59,544 bases of DNA from Desulforhopalus sp. GTDB lineage: Bacteria > Desulfobacterota > Desulfobulbia > Desulfobulbales > Desulfocapsaceae. The notes under the pieces are model-generated. The model had not been told where the DNA came from, made no database searches, and was given only the letters and a program-made list of their open reading frames with translations. A program made the translations under genes and the position numbers. The stretch is taken from NCBI GenBank assembly GCA_024710585.1, contig JANJUM010000044.1, positions 1-59,544 of the forward strand. The letters run 5' to 3'. This document shows positions 34,717-43,598 of the stretch, piece by piece. The stretch's first letter is position 1. Each line of letters opens with the position of its first letter.

Positions 34717-35430
34717 ATGACAACCATCAGAAGGAATACTGCACAGCAAGGGTTCACCCTTGTGGAACTCATGGTGACTATCGTCATTTCAGCGATAATC
34801 TGCGGGGTGATCTACTCAGCATACTCGACATATGTACAGCACTATGTGGCGCAGAGAGCAATAGTCGAAATGCAGGAAAACGTCAGAGCCGCCCTTAGCC
34901 TCATGGCGGACGAGATCCGCATGGCCGGCTACAACCCAAAAGGCTCGAGCGCCGCGGCTGTCGTTTCAGCCACCCGAACATCCCTCTCGTTCACCAAAGA
35001 CACCACCGACGCCACCGGAACTGCCACGGACGGGGACGGGAATCTCGATGGCCCCTTCGAGAATCTTTCCTTGGGCTTTGTACCGGGCACCGATGTCTCC
35101 CCCGCGACACCAGACTGCATCGCCGATAGTGGTGCCGCCCCGCTGACTGTAACCACAGGAGGCGCCCAGATCACCATAGCCAATGATATATCAGCGATCG
35201 AGTTCAACTACCATCTCGAGGATGGAACGAGGAGCACTGAGCCCGCCAAACCAGGAGACATCAGGGCAGTCACCATTTCCATTTTGGCAAGAACTGAAAG
35301 GGAAGATCGAGGGTATAGCGATCAAAAAACCTACATAGCGGATTCCGGAAGAGTCTGGGGGCCATTCTCAGACAACTATCGCCGCCGCCTTCTTGTCGCA
35401 ACCGTATTCTGTAGAAATATGGGGCTTTGA
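34717..35430 (+). CDS. pilW: PilW-like type IV pilus minor pilin
   Basis: A 237-residue prepilin. A short leader (MTTIRRNTAQQG) is cleaved before FTLVELMVTIVISAIICGVI, and a helical stretch with EMQENVRAALSLMADEIRMA then GYNP follows, a PilW signature. The rest is a beta-rich domain with IEFNYHLEDG and VTISILARTE. The gene starts 22 bases after fimT and ends three bases before pilV, giving a tightly packed operon. PilW-type pilins help link PilY1 to the pilus tip and promote assembly. Confidence 0.9.
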   Translation: MTTIRRNTAQQGFTLVELMVTIVISAIICGVIYSAYSTYVQHYVAQRAIVEMQENVRAALSLMADEIRMAGYNPKGSSAAAVVSATRTSLSFTKDTTDATGTATDGDGNLDGPFENLSLGFVPGTDVSPATPDCIADSGAAPLTVTTGGAQITIANDISAIEFNYHLEDGTRSTEPAKPGDIRAVTISILARTEREDRGYSDQKTYIADSGRVWGPFSDNYRRRLLVATVFCRNMGL

Positions 35431-35433
35431 ATC

Positions 35434-35961
35434 ATGCCAAAGAACACTCGCAGCTTGTTGGTGGCTCACGGGGATGAGGGATTCACGCTCATAGAAACGC
35501 TGGTGGCTATAGTTGTTCTCACTATCGGCATTTTCGCCCTTTATGCCATGCAGACGACATCCATTCGATACAATGCCTCGGCCTACGCCATGACCACAGC
35601 GGCGACCTGGGCCGGTGACAACATCGAACGCCTCATGTCCTGTGATTATGACGATCCTTTGCTTCAGGACGACAATAACCCGGTGACCGCCGCGGTCCTC
35701 TGCAGCGGACCCTTGTTTTCGCCACCTGCACCCGCCGATGGTATCGCAGGGCTCAGTGCCACCGGGGCTACAGCCGATGGCCTCATCGTGTCTCCCGATC
35801 AGCGATACACCATTATCTGGAACGTCGCCGATATCATCAAGCCAAACCCCTCCGACGCCAACGCCTCAACGGTCAAGGCTCTCAGGGTTATTGTCCGGCA
35901 CTCCGACCATAGTATCAACAAAGAGGTGACGATGAACTATTTCAAAAAAAAGACCTTCTGA
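35434..35961 (+). CDS. pilV: PilV-like type IV pilus minor pilin
   Basis: A 175-residue prepilin with leader MPKNTRSLLVAHGDEG and mature start FTLIETLVAIVVLTIGIFAL. YAMQTTSIRYNASAYAMTTA and then TWAGDNIERLMS follow, matching PilV family layout (helix followed by an A-x(3)-DxxERLR-like motif). The C-terminal part has VRHSDHSINKEVTMNYF, typical of the last beta-strands. It starts three bases after the pilW stop and is co-translated in the operon. Confidence 0.9.
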   Translation: MPKNTRSLLVAHGDEGFTLIETLVAIVVLTIGIFALYAMQTTSIRYNASAYAMTTAATWAGDNIERLMSCDYDDPLLQDDNNPVTAAVLCSGPLFSPPAPADGIAGLSATGATADGLIVSPDQRYTIIWNVADIIKPNPSDANASTVKALRVIVRHSDHSINKEVTMNYFKKKTF

Positions 35962-36017
35962 TTTTGTTCTGAAGACAACGACAAGCCATTCCTTGGATGT
36001 GCGCGAGAGGGGCAAAC

Positions 36018-36668
36018 ATGCACCGACAGAAAGACAGATATAGGGGCGATGAGGGTTTTGTGCTGGTCACGGCACTGATGATCCTCCTCGTGCTCACTCT
36101 GATTGGAATCTATATGAGCAATCAGACAAACACCGAAATCCAGATCGCAGGCAGCGATAAAGTGCAAAAGCAGACTTTCTACGAAGCTGACGGCGGCACG
36201 GAGTTTGCCGCCGAGATTCTCGAACAGAACATCGCCTGCATTGCCTTCAAGGAGAACGGCGCTGGCGCCACCTTTATTGGCCAAGGGCCGGATATCGCGC
36301 TCGACAACAGTATCGGTGTGGCCGAAGCCAGCCGGCAGCTCTGGCAGAACGCCCTTGGCAAATACAGCGGAGGAACGACGCCCTATCCTTCCGATTCAAC
36401 GAGAGATCTGTGGATTCCTCCTGCCTATGCGGCAGGCGCACCCCACACCAATATCACCATCGAGGGGATCGCCGACCTCTCTCCGGGCTCCTCGATAATC
36501 TTTGCTGCCGGATATCTTGGCCTCGGGAGATCGATAGCCGCCGCCGGAGTGGTCATGGATTATGAGATAGACTCGCAACACATCGGCCCCGCAAATAGCG
36601 AGAGCCTGATTCAAATCGAATATCGTCACGTTGTTGGCAGAGAGGACCCCTTTTGCCGATACGACTGA
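36018..36668 (+). CDS. pilX: PilX-like type IV pilus minor pilin
   Basis: About 216 residues. The leader ends GDEG before FVLVTALMILLVLTLIGIYM; the mature +5 residue is Thr, not Glu, as is normal for PilX. SNQTNTEIQIAGSDKVQKQT and FYEADGGTEFAAEIL follow, matching the PilX_N pattern (QxxFYAAEAGI-like). ATG 36018 is preferred because GAGAGGGG precedes it, giving a short leader; an upstream ATG at 35997 lacks this. PilX with PilV, PilW and FimT forms the tip-priming minor pilin complex carrying PilY1. Confidence 0.88.
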   Translation: MHRQKDRYRGDEGFVLVTALMILLVLTLIGIYMSNQTNTEIQIAGSDKVQKQTFYEADGGTEFAAEILEQNIACIAFKENGAGATFIGQGPDIALDNSIGVAEASRQLWQNALGKYSGGTTPYPSDSTRDLWIPPAYAAGAPHTNITIEGIADLSPGSSIIFAAGYLGLGRSIAAAGVVMDYEIDSQHIGPANSESLIQIEYRHVVGREDPFCRYD

Positions 36669-36721
36669 GCCCAATGCCAGTTTTGGGCAGCTGCTCTGAT
36701 TCACATCTGAGGAGACCAACA

Positions 36722-39700
36722 ATGCGTCGCTCGAACTCCATCAAATCAATAGCCATCACGCTCGCCAGTGCAAGCGTCCTCGTCCTCCCTCTCCTCGCAC
36801 ACGGGGACGTTTGCCAACAAGGCATGGGCATCCCGCCTTTTCTCTCCTCAGGCGCCAAACCGAACCTGCTCATGGCCCTGGACAACTCGGGGAGCATGCT
36901 CGATACCGCGTATGTGGCAACGACCACAACCATGGTCTCGGGCCAGCCGAAAACGACCGTCGACTCGACCAAGGCCTGTGTCGACAATTCATTTGATCCG
37001 TCCAAGACGTACGTCGGACTTTTCGAAGAGGACAAGTGGTATCGATGGGTGGATAGCATCCCGCAATGGATTAGCGGACGTGCGACCCCATACGTCAATG
37101 GAGATCAGGTCGTATCGGAAGGGATAGTCTACAGGGCAACCGAGGCTACGGGCAACATTTCCACCGGGTGGAGCGTCGAGGACGACACCGCGGTACACTG
37201 GGTTGCGGATTACTACATCCCCCCCTGGAGCAACGGCACCGTCTACGCCAAGGACAGTTTCGTCACATATGACAATCAGGTCTTCAGGGCAAGCGCCGCA
37301 GGCACCGCCAACGATCCCAACACCGCCGATGGTATCAGTGTTTATGGGGACACTGGGATCGTGTGGAGCCCGGTCGATTCCACCTGGGTTGCCGGCAAGG
37401 TATATACGAAAAATCAGCTGGCAAGCGATAGAGGTATGCTCTTTCGCAATACCACAGGTGTTTCCACGATTCGTCCTTCACTGGACAAGACCAACTGGGA
37501 AAAAGCCGAGGGGCATTTTGTCAAAGCGACCTTCGGGGACAGTGCTGGAGCCCTGACGGCCTCAGCCGGCCATTCGGGAGATGCTTATTCACAGCCCCAT
37601 TTAGTGGTGAAAATCACCTCCGTAGACGTCAGCGGCTCAACGGTCCAATCGGGAGTCTCGTTCTTTGCGGCCAGTGGAAAGCTCCTCAACTGGGCATCAG
37701 CATCAAAGTTCGATATTGAAAAGAAAATCCTCACTGGGGGGAAGTTCGAAGAACCTCTTGAGGTCTTGATCGGCCAGGGACGTGGTTGTTCATCCCGCAA
37801 TTTTATCAAAGAAGTCCCCGTCACCAAAAGCGGCGGAGGCAATCGTGTCCTGACCCTCGCTCATCGAGGTGCATCAGACGATGATTGGGTCGATACCCTG
37901 GATCAAACCAGCCGCCTCGCCATTCTCGGTGTCAGTGCCAGCGGTTTTATCGGCAGCGAACGACAGCAGGCCTGCCAGGCGGCCATCGACGAAGTCGGCA
38001 AAGGGGATCAGGCAAGTCTTGGAGTCATTAAAACAAATACCAAAACGTGCCTTGATTACAGCACGACGCTGAACAATGTCGCCGCCGCTTCCAATGCCGC
38101 CTTCAACCACTCGGTGCAATCCTGCTGGTTCTACGGCAAGAAACACTACACCTCTCCGGACCCGCATGAAAACATAAGTTCCATAGAACAGGCCTGTCAG
38201 CATATATACGACGGAGGCTACCCTCCCTCGGTGATTGATCCCTGGGACAGTGGCTATATGTGCTACGGCATCTACAACCAAACCCTGCCGGATGCATATG
38301 GCACCTGCCCAGCTGGACTGGGCAGCCCTCGCAGCGGGTATATCGGGCGCTGCTGGGAACCATCCGCCTTGCCCGTCGGCTGCCAGGGTGTCGCGTGCAC
38401 AGGCCCAACCGGAACAGGAAACGACCCTCGATGTTTTAGCGGCTTGCTCTATGACTGCACCGGAAAGCTCGACAAAGACGGCGAGTGCCCAACCAACAAA
38501 AGCTGGCGGCTTGTGTTGGAGAACGACGGAGATCCTCTGACGCCCTCCTGTGATACCACTGCCATCGTGGGATCCGGAGGGTGGACGGATGACAACAACC
38601 CCAATAGCGCGGAAAACTGCATCCGCGAAGCCTTATGGGATTACTGTGGTTCACTGAAAATACCCGAAGTCATCGACCCGTCCGACCTTCTCTCCAATAC
38701 CAACGAGACATGGGGGATGGTTGGCGCCATGATCGACTCCGGTGTGGCCGCCATGTTCGGTTCGGGCCACCAGTTGCTGGTAATGAAGAGTTATATCCGT
38801 GAAACCAGCACTCCACAAGGCATCCTCCATACGGTCGCCAAGGACATTCGTATGGGCGTCATGGCCTTCAACAACAACGGTTCCGAATACGAATGCGAGA
38901 ATTTCGCGGCGACATCTCCAACCATCACCAAGTACTGCCCAAAGCCACCGGCCGTGAACAGGGATGGCGCCAAAGTCATAGCCGCCATTAAAGAAGGGGA
39001 CGCCATCAACCCCAGCACGCAGAAACAGCACATCGAGGAGTTGGCAAAAGCGATCAACGACACGCGTGCAGCCACCTGGACGCCTCTCGCCGAGGCCTTC
39101 TTCAACGCGCTTGGGTACTACGGCCAAAATGCCAGCTATCGTCTCAACGAGACTGATTTCACTATTTCGGCCACGGCAGACCCGGTTCAGTACTGGTGCC
39201 AGCAAAACTACGTGCTGATGATCACCGAAGGGGCCTCCACCGCGGATCTCAACCAACGGATTCTCGAACGAATCAATCATTCAGGCCTGCAGGATCCGAC
39301 TACTGAGAACACTGCCGAGAAAGAGTGTGTCAATACCGCGGGGCAGAGCGATCTTTTCGGGTCCACTTACCTCGATGACCTCACCTATATGGGGTATAAC
39401 GCGAGTCATACCGATATTTACACCACCAGGACGATACAAAGCGATGACGGCATCTCCTACGACAAACGACCAATTACCACCTATATGGTGGTCACTGGTG
39501 CACCACGCGACGACGGCACTGCCGATGAATGCAACCCCGCGCTGCTGATGGCCAATGCCTCCAGCAACGGCGGCACCTCACTGCTTAGCGGAGAGGACCC
39601 GGCAGCACTGGAACAAAACCTGCTCAAGGTTTTTTCCGACATCCTCAACAGAGCCTCCGCAGGTTCTGCCGCCTCCGTCATCTCCAACTCGCGAAGCGGC

Positions 39701-42691
39701 GAGGGGGGTGTCTATCAAGCCATATTCTGGCCGGAAATCGACCGTGGCGTGGGCAAGGAACCGCTGCGCTGGGTTGGCGATGTCCATGCATTCTTCCTCG
39801 ACGAACATGGGATGCTCTGGGATGATTACAGTGGCAACGCCACTTCCACCATAGGTGAACTGTGGAGCGAGGACACCAACGGCAACGGCCTTCTCGACCC
39901 GAACGAAGATCGAAACAACAATGGCGTCCTCGACGGCGATAGAAGAATTCGTATTTTTTACAACAACGACGACAATGTCGAGGCGACACAGATCTGCTTT
40001 AACCCAGAGGAAGCCTACGATGCGCAGGGAAACCGCATTTGCAAGAACTCGGACTATTACAACACCCCAGCGGCCGCTTTGGACCTCCGAGATTTCGACC
40101 GCTATCTCTGGTCTGCGAAAGTGCAGCTCGACAATATCACCGATATCAACACCAACAGGGCCGTGCTCGGTGATGGCACCTGGAATTTCTCGAGCAACAG
40201 ACGCTATATCTTCACATGGAACGATCTCGATAACGATGGCGTTGTCGATACCGACCTCAACCGGGACGGTGCGGTAGACAACGATGGCGATGGCTTAGGT
40301 GATCAGGAAGAAGTTCTCGATGTTGTCCCGGGACTGAATACTCCGCCCCGTAGCGTCGCCAACGCTGTGAGCCCTCGCAACTTGCTGCACAGGGATTTCA
40401 ATGCGCCCAGCACGACGTATCTTGATTATCTGGTTCGCTGGATACGCGGCGAGGATATTTATGAAGATGACAGCAATGGTAACAACGTCCTCGAGCCAGT
40501 AGAAGACCTCAATGGCAATGGCCTTCGCGACTATCTCTTTCGCTGCCGCAAGTATCCGAACTGTGACCCTGCAGCGGTGAACAACCCGCCTTGGCGCCTT
40601 GGAGATGTCATCCATTCAACCCCAACCCTGGTCTCCAGACCTTCCGAAGGCTATCACCTGATCTATGGCGATCAAACCTACGCGAATTTCTACAAGAAGT
40701 ACGTCGGCAGGAGAAATGTCATCTACTTCGGCAGCAACGACGGCATGCTCCATGCGGTCAATGGTGGCTTCTATCAGGCAGGAGTCAACAAATTCCACGC
40801 TTGCCGGGAAGATCAGCGAGATCCTGCGACTCAAGCCTGCCTCGCCTCGGCGCCCTATGACATCAATCCCGCTCGAGCCTATCCTGCCCTGGGCGATGAG
40901 CTATGGGCATATATTCCCTATAACCTGCAACCACATCTCGCCTGTCTGACCGATCCCAACTATAGCCATAAATATTTCGTCGATGCCCCCCCGCGAGTCT
41001 TCGACGCACGGATCTTCCCGGATGACACGGTGCACCCGGATGGATGGGGCACAATCCTGGTCGGCTACATGCGGTTCGGCGGAGCACCGATCCTCGCCGA
41101 TTCAGCACCCTCGCCTGTTGACAAACGAAAGTTCATTTCCGCCTATTTCATTCTCGATATCACTGACCCGGAACGCCCCCCCACACTCCTCGCGGAGATG
41201 ACTTCCACCACAGAGACCCTGACGCCCCCCCAGAAAGATACATCCAAATTCACCGAGATGGGCTTTACTACCGGGATGCCCACCCTCGTTGCCATGCGTG
41301 ATAAAGCCACAGGTAATTCAGAGTGGTTCCTCGTCCTTGGCAATGGCCCGACAACCGTCAAGGGCGAAAACGACCTGCAAGGGAAGATAGCGGTGATTCC
41401 ATTGAATGCGATCACCGGGGTTAACTGGAAACAGAATGGTGACGGAACCTACTTCCCCACCGCAAGAAAAGCTTTCCGCATTCCCAATGCTCTCCCAGGG
41501 GAGACCCCATCTCTGCCACACTTTGGCAGATATTTGATCGAACCCGACTCACAGGACAACAGCGTAAGCTTCGTTGGCGACATGGTTTCCGCCGACTTCA
41601 ACATTCGCGAGCCACAGGCCCCGGGAAAAGGCGTTCCTTACAAAAGCGACGCCGTTTACTTTGGAACCACTGATGGCGAGGGATTCGACGTTCGGCCTAC
41701 CACAGGGCATTCTTTCTGGAATGGCGGGGGCAGACTCTTCAGACTCGTCACCAGGGCAATTGAGCCCAGCGGAGAACAAGTCTATCTCTATCCAGAACAT
41801 TGGCATCTGGAAAAGATGCTTGATGCCCAGGCCCCGATAACGGCAGCTCCCAACATCGGCTACGATGGCAGCAACATATGGATTTACGCCGGAACAGGCC
41901 GTTTCTTGGCCCCGGAAGACAAAACAGACGACAAAAAGCAGTATTTTTTTGGCGTCAAAGAACCTCGCGACACTGAGTGCCGCTACTCCTGGAACACTGT
42001 CGCCTGGTGGTCACCTGCAACTTCTGCTCCCATCGCCCCCAATCCTTCGGCCACACCTGGCAGTCAGGGGCTTTTCCGAACTGACCAGGCCAGAGTCATC
42101 GAAAGCGACCCGACCAACCCGATGCTCTTCAAGGGGAACTACCTCTATTGCGATGGATGCAGCTATCCTCAACTTTCCCCGGTTATAGGGGACGATGTGG
42201 ACGATCATGGCCCATACTATGCGTTCGAGAGCCTGCGTGATTATATCGTCGGAGAAAATTGCGATGCGACGCAGGACAGTGCCATCGGGGTGGACGGGTG
42301 GTACAGGGAATTCACCTCTCTTCGCGAACGATCGCTGGGAATGCCTGCACTGCTTGGGGGAATTGTTACTTATACAAGTTACCAGCCCTCGACCGACGTC
42401 TGCCTGGCGGAGGGCCTCGGCTATTTATATGGGGTATACTATCTCACCGGTACGGCATGGCACGAAAACCTCTTTGGCACAGACTCCGATCTTTTCAACA
42501 GAGAAATCGTTCGTGATCGATTGGGGTTAGGGCAGGGGCTGGTAACCACACCCAGCCTGCAGAGTGGTGGCGGACCAAATGACGTCAATGCCTTCATACA
42601 AACAAGCACCGGAGCGATAGTCCCTATTGGTCAAAACAACTTGCCACTGTCTAATTACAAAAATGGCACAACGAGTTGGAAGAGGAAATAA
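36722..42691 (+). CDS. pilY1: PilY1-like pilus tip adhesin with CBM-like repeats
   Basis: A 1989-residue secreted protein with signal peptide (IAITLASASVLVLPLLAHG). A von Willebrand MIDAS motif LLMALDNSGSM (Asp about 54) opens the vWA fold. Residues about 105-265 then hold three repeats of the pattern W..G..Y..G..V...G..YRA, resembling chitin/cellulose-binding CBM5/12 modules. The remaining vWA strands return near residues 665-990 (IRMGVMAFNNNGSEYE, TWTPLAEAFFNALGYYG, NYVLMITEG). Three calcium-loop clusters follow (DTNGNGLLDPNEDRNNNGVL; DLDNDGVVDTDLNRDGAVDN; DSNGNNVLEPVEDLNGNGLR). From about residue 1290 comes the PilY1 beta-propeller (NVIYFGSNDGMLHAVNGG). GAGGAGACCAAC precedes the ATG. It is far longer than the roughly 1160-residue Pseudomonas PilY1. 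Confidence 0.93.
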   Translation: MRRSNSIKSIAITLASASVLVLPLLAHGDVCQQGMGIPPFLSSGAKPNLLMALDNSGSMLDTAYVATTTTMVSGQPKTTVDSTKACVDNSFDPSKTYVGLFEEDKWYRWVDSIPQWISGRATPYVNGDQVVSEGIVYRATEATGNISTGWSVEDDTAVHWVADYYIPPWSNGTVYAKDSFVTYDNQVFRASAAGTANDPNTADGISVYGDTGIVWSPVDSTWVAGKVYTKNQLASDRGMLFRNTTGVSTIRPSLDKTNWEKAEGHFVKATFGDSAGALTASAGHSGDAYSQPHLVVKITSVDVSGSTVQSGVSFFAASGKLLNWASASKFDIEKKILTGGKFEEPLEVLIGQGRGCSSRNFIKEVPVTKSGGGNRVLTLAHRGASDDDWVDTLDQTSRLAILGVSASGFIGSERQQACQAAIDEVGKGDQASLGVIKTNTKTCLDYSTTLNNVAAASNAAFNHSVQSCWFYGKKHYTSPDPHENISSIEQACQHIYDGGYPPSVIDPWDSGYMCYGIYNQTLPDAYGTCPAGLGSPRSGYIGRCWEPSALPVGCQGVACTGPTGTGNDPRCFSGLLYDCTGKLDKDGECPTNKSWRLVLENDGDPLTPSCDTTAIVGSGGWTDDNNPNSAENCIREALWDYCGSLKIPEVIDPSDLLSNTNETWGMVGAMIDSGVAAMFGSGHQLLVMKSYIRETSTPQGILHTVAKDIRMGVMAFNNNGSEYECENFAATSPTITKYCPKPPAVNRDGAKVIAAIKEGDAINPSTQKQHIEELAKAINDTRAATWTPLAEAFFNALGYYGQNASYRLNETDFTISATADPVQYWCQQNYVLMITEGASTADLNQRILERINHSGLQDPTTENTAEKECVNTAGQSDLFGSTYLDDLTYMGYNASHTDIYTTRTIQSDDGISYDKRPITTYMVVTGAPRDDGTADECNPALLMANASSNGGTSLLSGEDPAALEQNLLKVFSDILNRASAGSAASVISNSRSGEGGVYQAIFWPEIDRGVGKEPLRWVGDVHAFFLDEHGMLWDDYSGNATSTIGELWSEDTNGNGLLDPNEDRNNNGVLDGDRRIRIFYNNDDNVEATQICFNPEEAYDAQGNRICKNSDYYNTPAAALDLRDFDRYLWSAKVQLDNITDINTNRAVLGDGTWNFSSNRRYIFTWNDLDNDGVVDTDLNRDGAVDNDGDGLGDQEEVLDVVPGLNTPPRSVANAVSPRNLLHRDFNAPSTTYLDYLVRWIRGEDIYEDDSNGNNVLEPVEDLNGNGLRDYLFRCRKYPNCDPAAVNNPPWRLGDVIHSTPTLVSRPSEGYHLIYGDQTYANFYKKYVGRRNVIYFGSNDGMLHAVNGGFYQAGVNKFHACREDQRDPATQACLASAPYDINPARAYPALGDELWAYIPYNLQPHLACLTDPNYSHKYFVDAPPRVFDARIFPDDTVHPDGWGTILVGYMRFGGAPILADSAPSPVDKRKFISAYFILDITDPERPPTLLAEMTSTTETLTPPQKDTSKFTEMGFTTGMPTLVAMRDKATGNSEWFLVLGNGPTTVKGENDLQGKIAVIPLNAITGVNWKQNGDGTYFPTARKAFRIPNALPGETPSLPHFGRYLIEPDSQDNSVSFVGDMVSADFNIREPQAPGKGVPYKSDAVYFGTTDGEGFDVRPTTGHSFWNGGGRLFRLVTRAIEPSGEQVYLYPEHWHLEKMLDAQAPITAAPNIGYDGSNIWIYAGTGRFLAPEDKTDDKKQYFFGVKEPRDTECRYSWNTVAWWSPATSAPIAPNPSATPGSQGLFRTDQARVIESDPTNPMLFKGNYLYCDGCSYPQLSPVIGDDVDDHGPYYAFESLRDYIVGENCDATQDSAIGVDGWYREFTSLRERSLGMPALLGGIVTYTSYQPSTDVCLAEGLGYLYGVYYLTGTAWHENLFGTDSDLFNREIVRDRLGLGQGLVTTPSLQSGGGPNDVNAFIQTSTGAIVPIGQNNLPLSNYKNGTTSWKRK

Positions 42692-43001
42692 GAGGCATCT
42701 GCCACAGATGTTGTGAAAGGTCGATGCGGCCGTCACCGTCGAAGACCACCCCCTCCTCCTCGAGCAGCAGGCGCTGCCAGTGTGCCTCTTCACCATGACG
42801 AAGCGACACCCGGCCTTGGCGGTTGACGACGCGGTGCCACGGCAGCCCTTCGGCTGTGGCCGTGGAGTGAAGAATCCAGCCCACCTGCCTCGCCGCCCGC
42901 GGGCTGCCGGCGAGGATCGCCACCATGCCATAGGTGGCGACTTTCCCGAATGGTATCTGCCGGACCACAACTTTGACCCGGCTAGTAAACTCACTGACCA
43001 T
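42651..43001 (-). CDS. Alkyltransferase-like protein (Cys replaced by Trp)
   Basis: A 116-residue MGMT-fold DNA-binding protein: VRQIPFGKVATYGMVA, GSPRAARQVGWILHST, then LPWHRVVNRQGRVS. The alkyl-acceptor Cys of the canonical PCHRV motif is Trp (PWHRV), the mark of alkyltransferase-like (ATL) proteins. These bind O6-alkylguanine and hand it to nucleotide excision repair instead of accepting the alkyl group. The helix-turn-helix arginine finger region is intact. A strong GGAGG lies upstream of ATG 43001. The 3' end overlaps the end of pilY1 by 41 bases tail-to-tail. Confidence 0.93.
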   Translation of the reverse strand: MVSEFTSRVKVVVRQIPFGKVATYGMVAILAGSPRAARQVGWILHSTATAEGLPWHRVVNRQGRVSLRHGEEAHWQRLLLEEEGVVFDGDGRIDLSQHLWQMPLISSSNSLCHFCN

Positions 43002-43236
43002 GTCCGCCTCCTCCGCCTCCAGTCAGCCGCCATGCCTGACTCTGGCCTGTGCCAGTAGGTCCACGCCCGCCGGCCGCCATCACGTCGCCTTAGCCACAGG
43101 CAATCGCGTCACCTTGCCCAAGCACCTAAAAATTCCCTGCCCTGTCGCCAGCAGGTTGCAGCCAGCTGCGTTCGACACCCCACTTCAGCGTCTGACCGTC
43201 ATCGCCACGCCAGGCAAACTCTGCGCTTTCACTTTT

Positions 43237-43250
43237 GTCACATACATGAC
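43237..43250. promoter_or_regulatory. Palindromic operator-like site 1
   Basis: GTCACATACATGAC, flanked by TTTT on the left and ATTTT on the right. It has one mismatch to the GTCAC-N4-GTGAC form of sites 2 and 3. The site lies 236 bases upstream of the ATL start and 349 bases before the ABC ATPase start. Confidence 0.5.
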
Positions 43251-43414
43251 ATTTTGCCATCCCTCCTGAAACTCCCGTACCTCTTTCTTCCTCTTGCAGC
43301 GGCCGCGGCAGCTGCATGGAGCAACATTTTTTGCTATAGATACTTGCCATTACGATAAGGCTCCTTCTCTTCCCGCCCCATTGACAACGGACCGCTTGAG
43401 CACCGTAAAATTTC

Positions 43415-43428
43415 GTCACAAACGTGAC
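43415..43428. promoter_or_regulatory. Palindromic operator-like site 2
   Basis: GTCACAAACGTGAC, with TTTC on the left and AAAA on the right. The core arms GTCAC/GTGAC are perfect. A 20-bp symmetric site with T-rich and A-rich flanks suits a dimeric regulator such as a Crp/Fnr- or TetR-type protein; the family cannot be fixed from the sequence. Confidence 0.5.
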
Positions 43429-43477
43429 AAAAAACACGCCCCGGACACCAAAGTCTTTCTATCGAGCCCCATTTTTT

Positions 43478-43491
43478 GTCACATACGTGAC
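43478..43491. promoter_or_regulatory. Palindromic operator-like site 3
   Basis: GTCACATACGTGAC, flanked by TTTTTT and TAAAT, lies 107 bases upstream of the ABC ATPase start codon and 63 bases from site 2. It is the closest of the three to that operon and is positioned to affect its promoter. Confidence 0.5.
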
Positions 43492-43598
43492 TAAATCCTG
43501 TCGACACGCTGGCAACCACGGAATTCTCTTGCCGCAAGGGGCAGCCATTGGTAAGGTCGCGGCAGATAAAATCCGCCACCCTCCACACAAGCGACATC

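Larger units (their letters stand above)
43002..43598. other. Intergenic region with three GTCAC-type palindromes
   Basis: The region separates the divergent ATL gene and ABC-2 operon. No certain gene is present. A minus-strand frame 43126-43437 contains a CxxC segment (MAKCHVCDKSESAEFAW) preceded by AGGAGG only one base before its ATG at 43260, so its translation is doubtful. Three related palindromes (listed separately) fall inside it. Confidence 0.45.
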
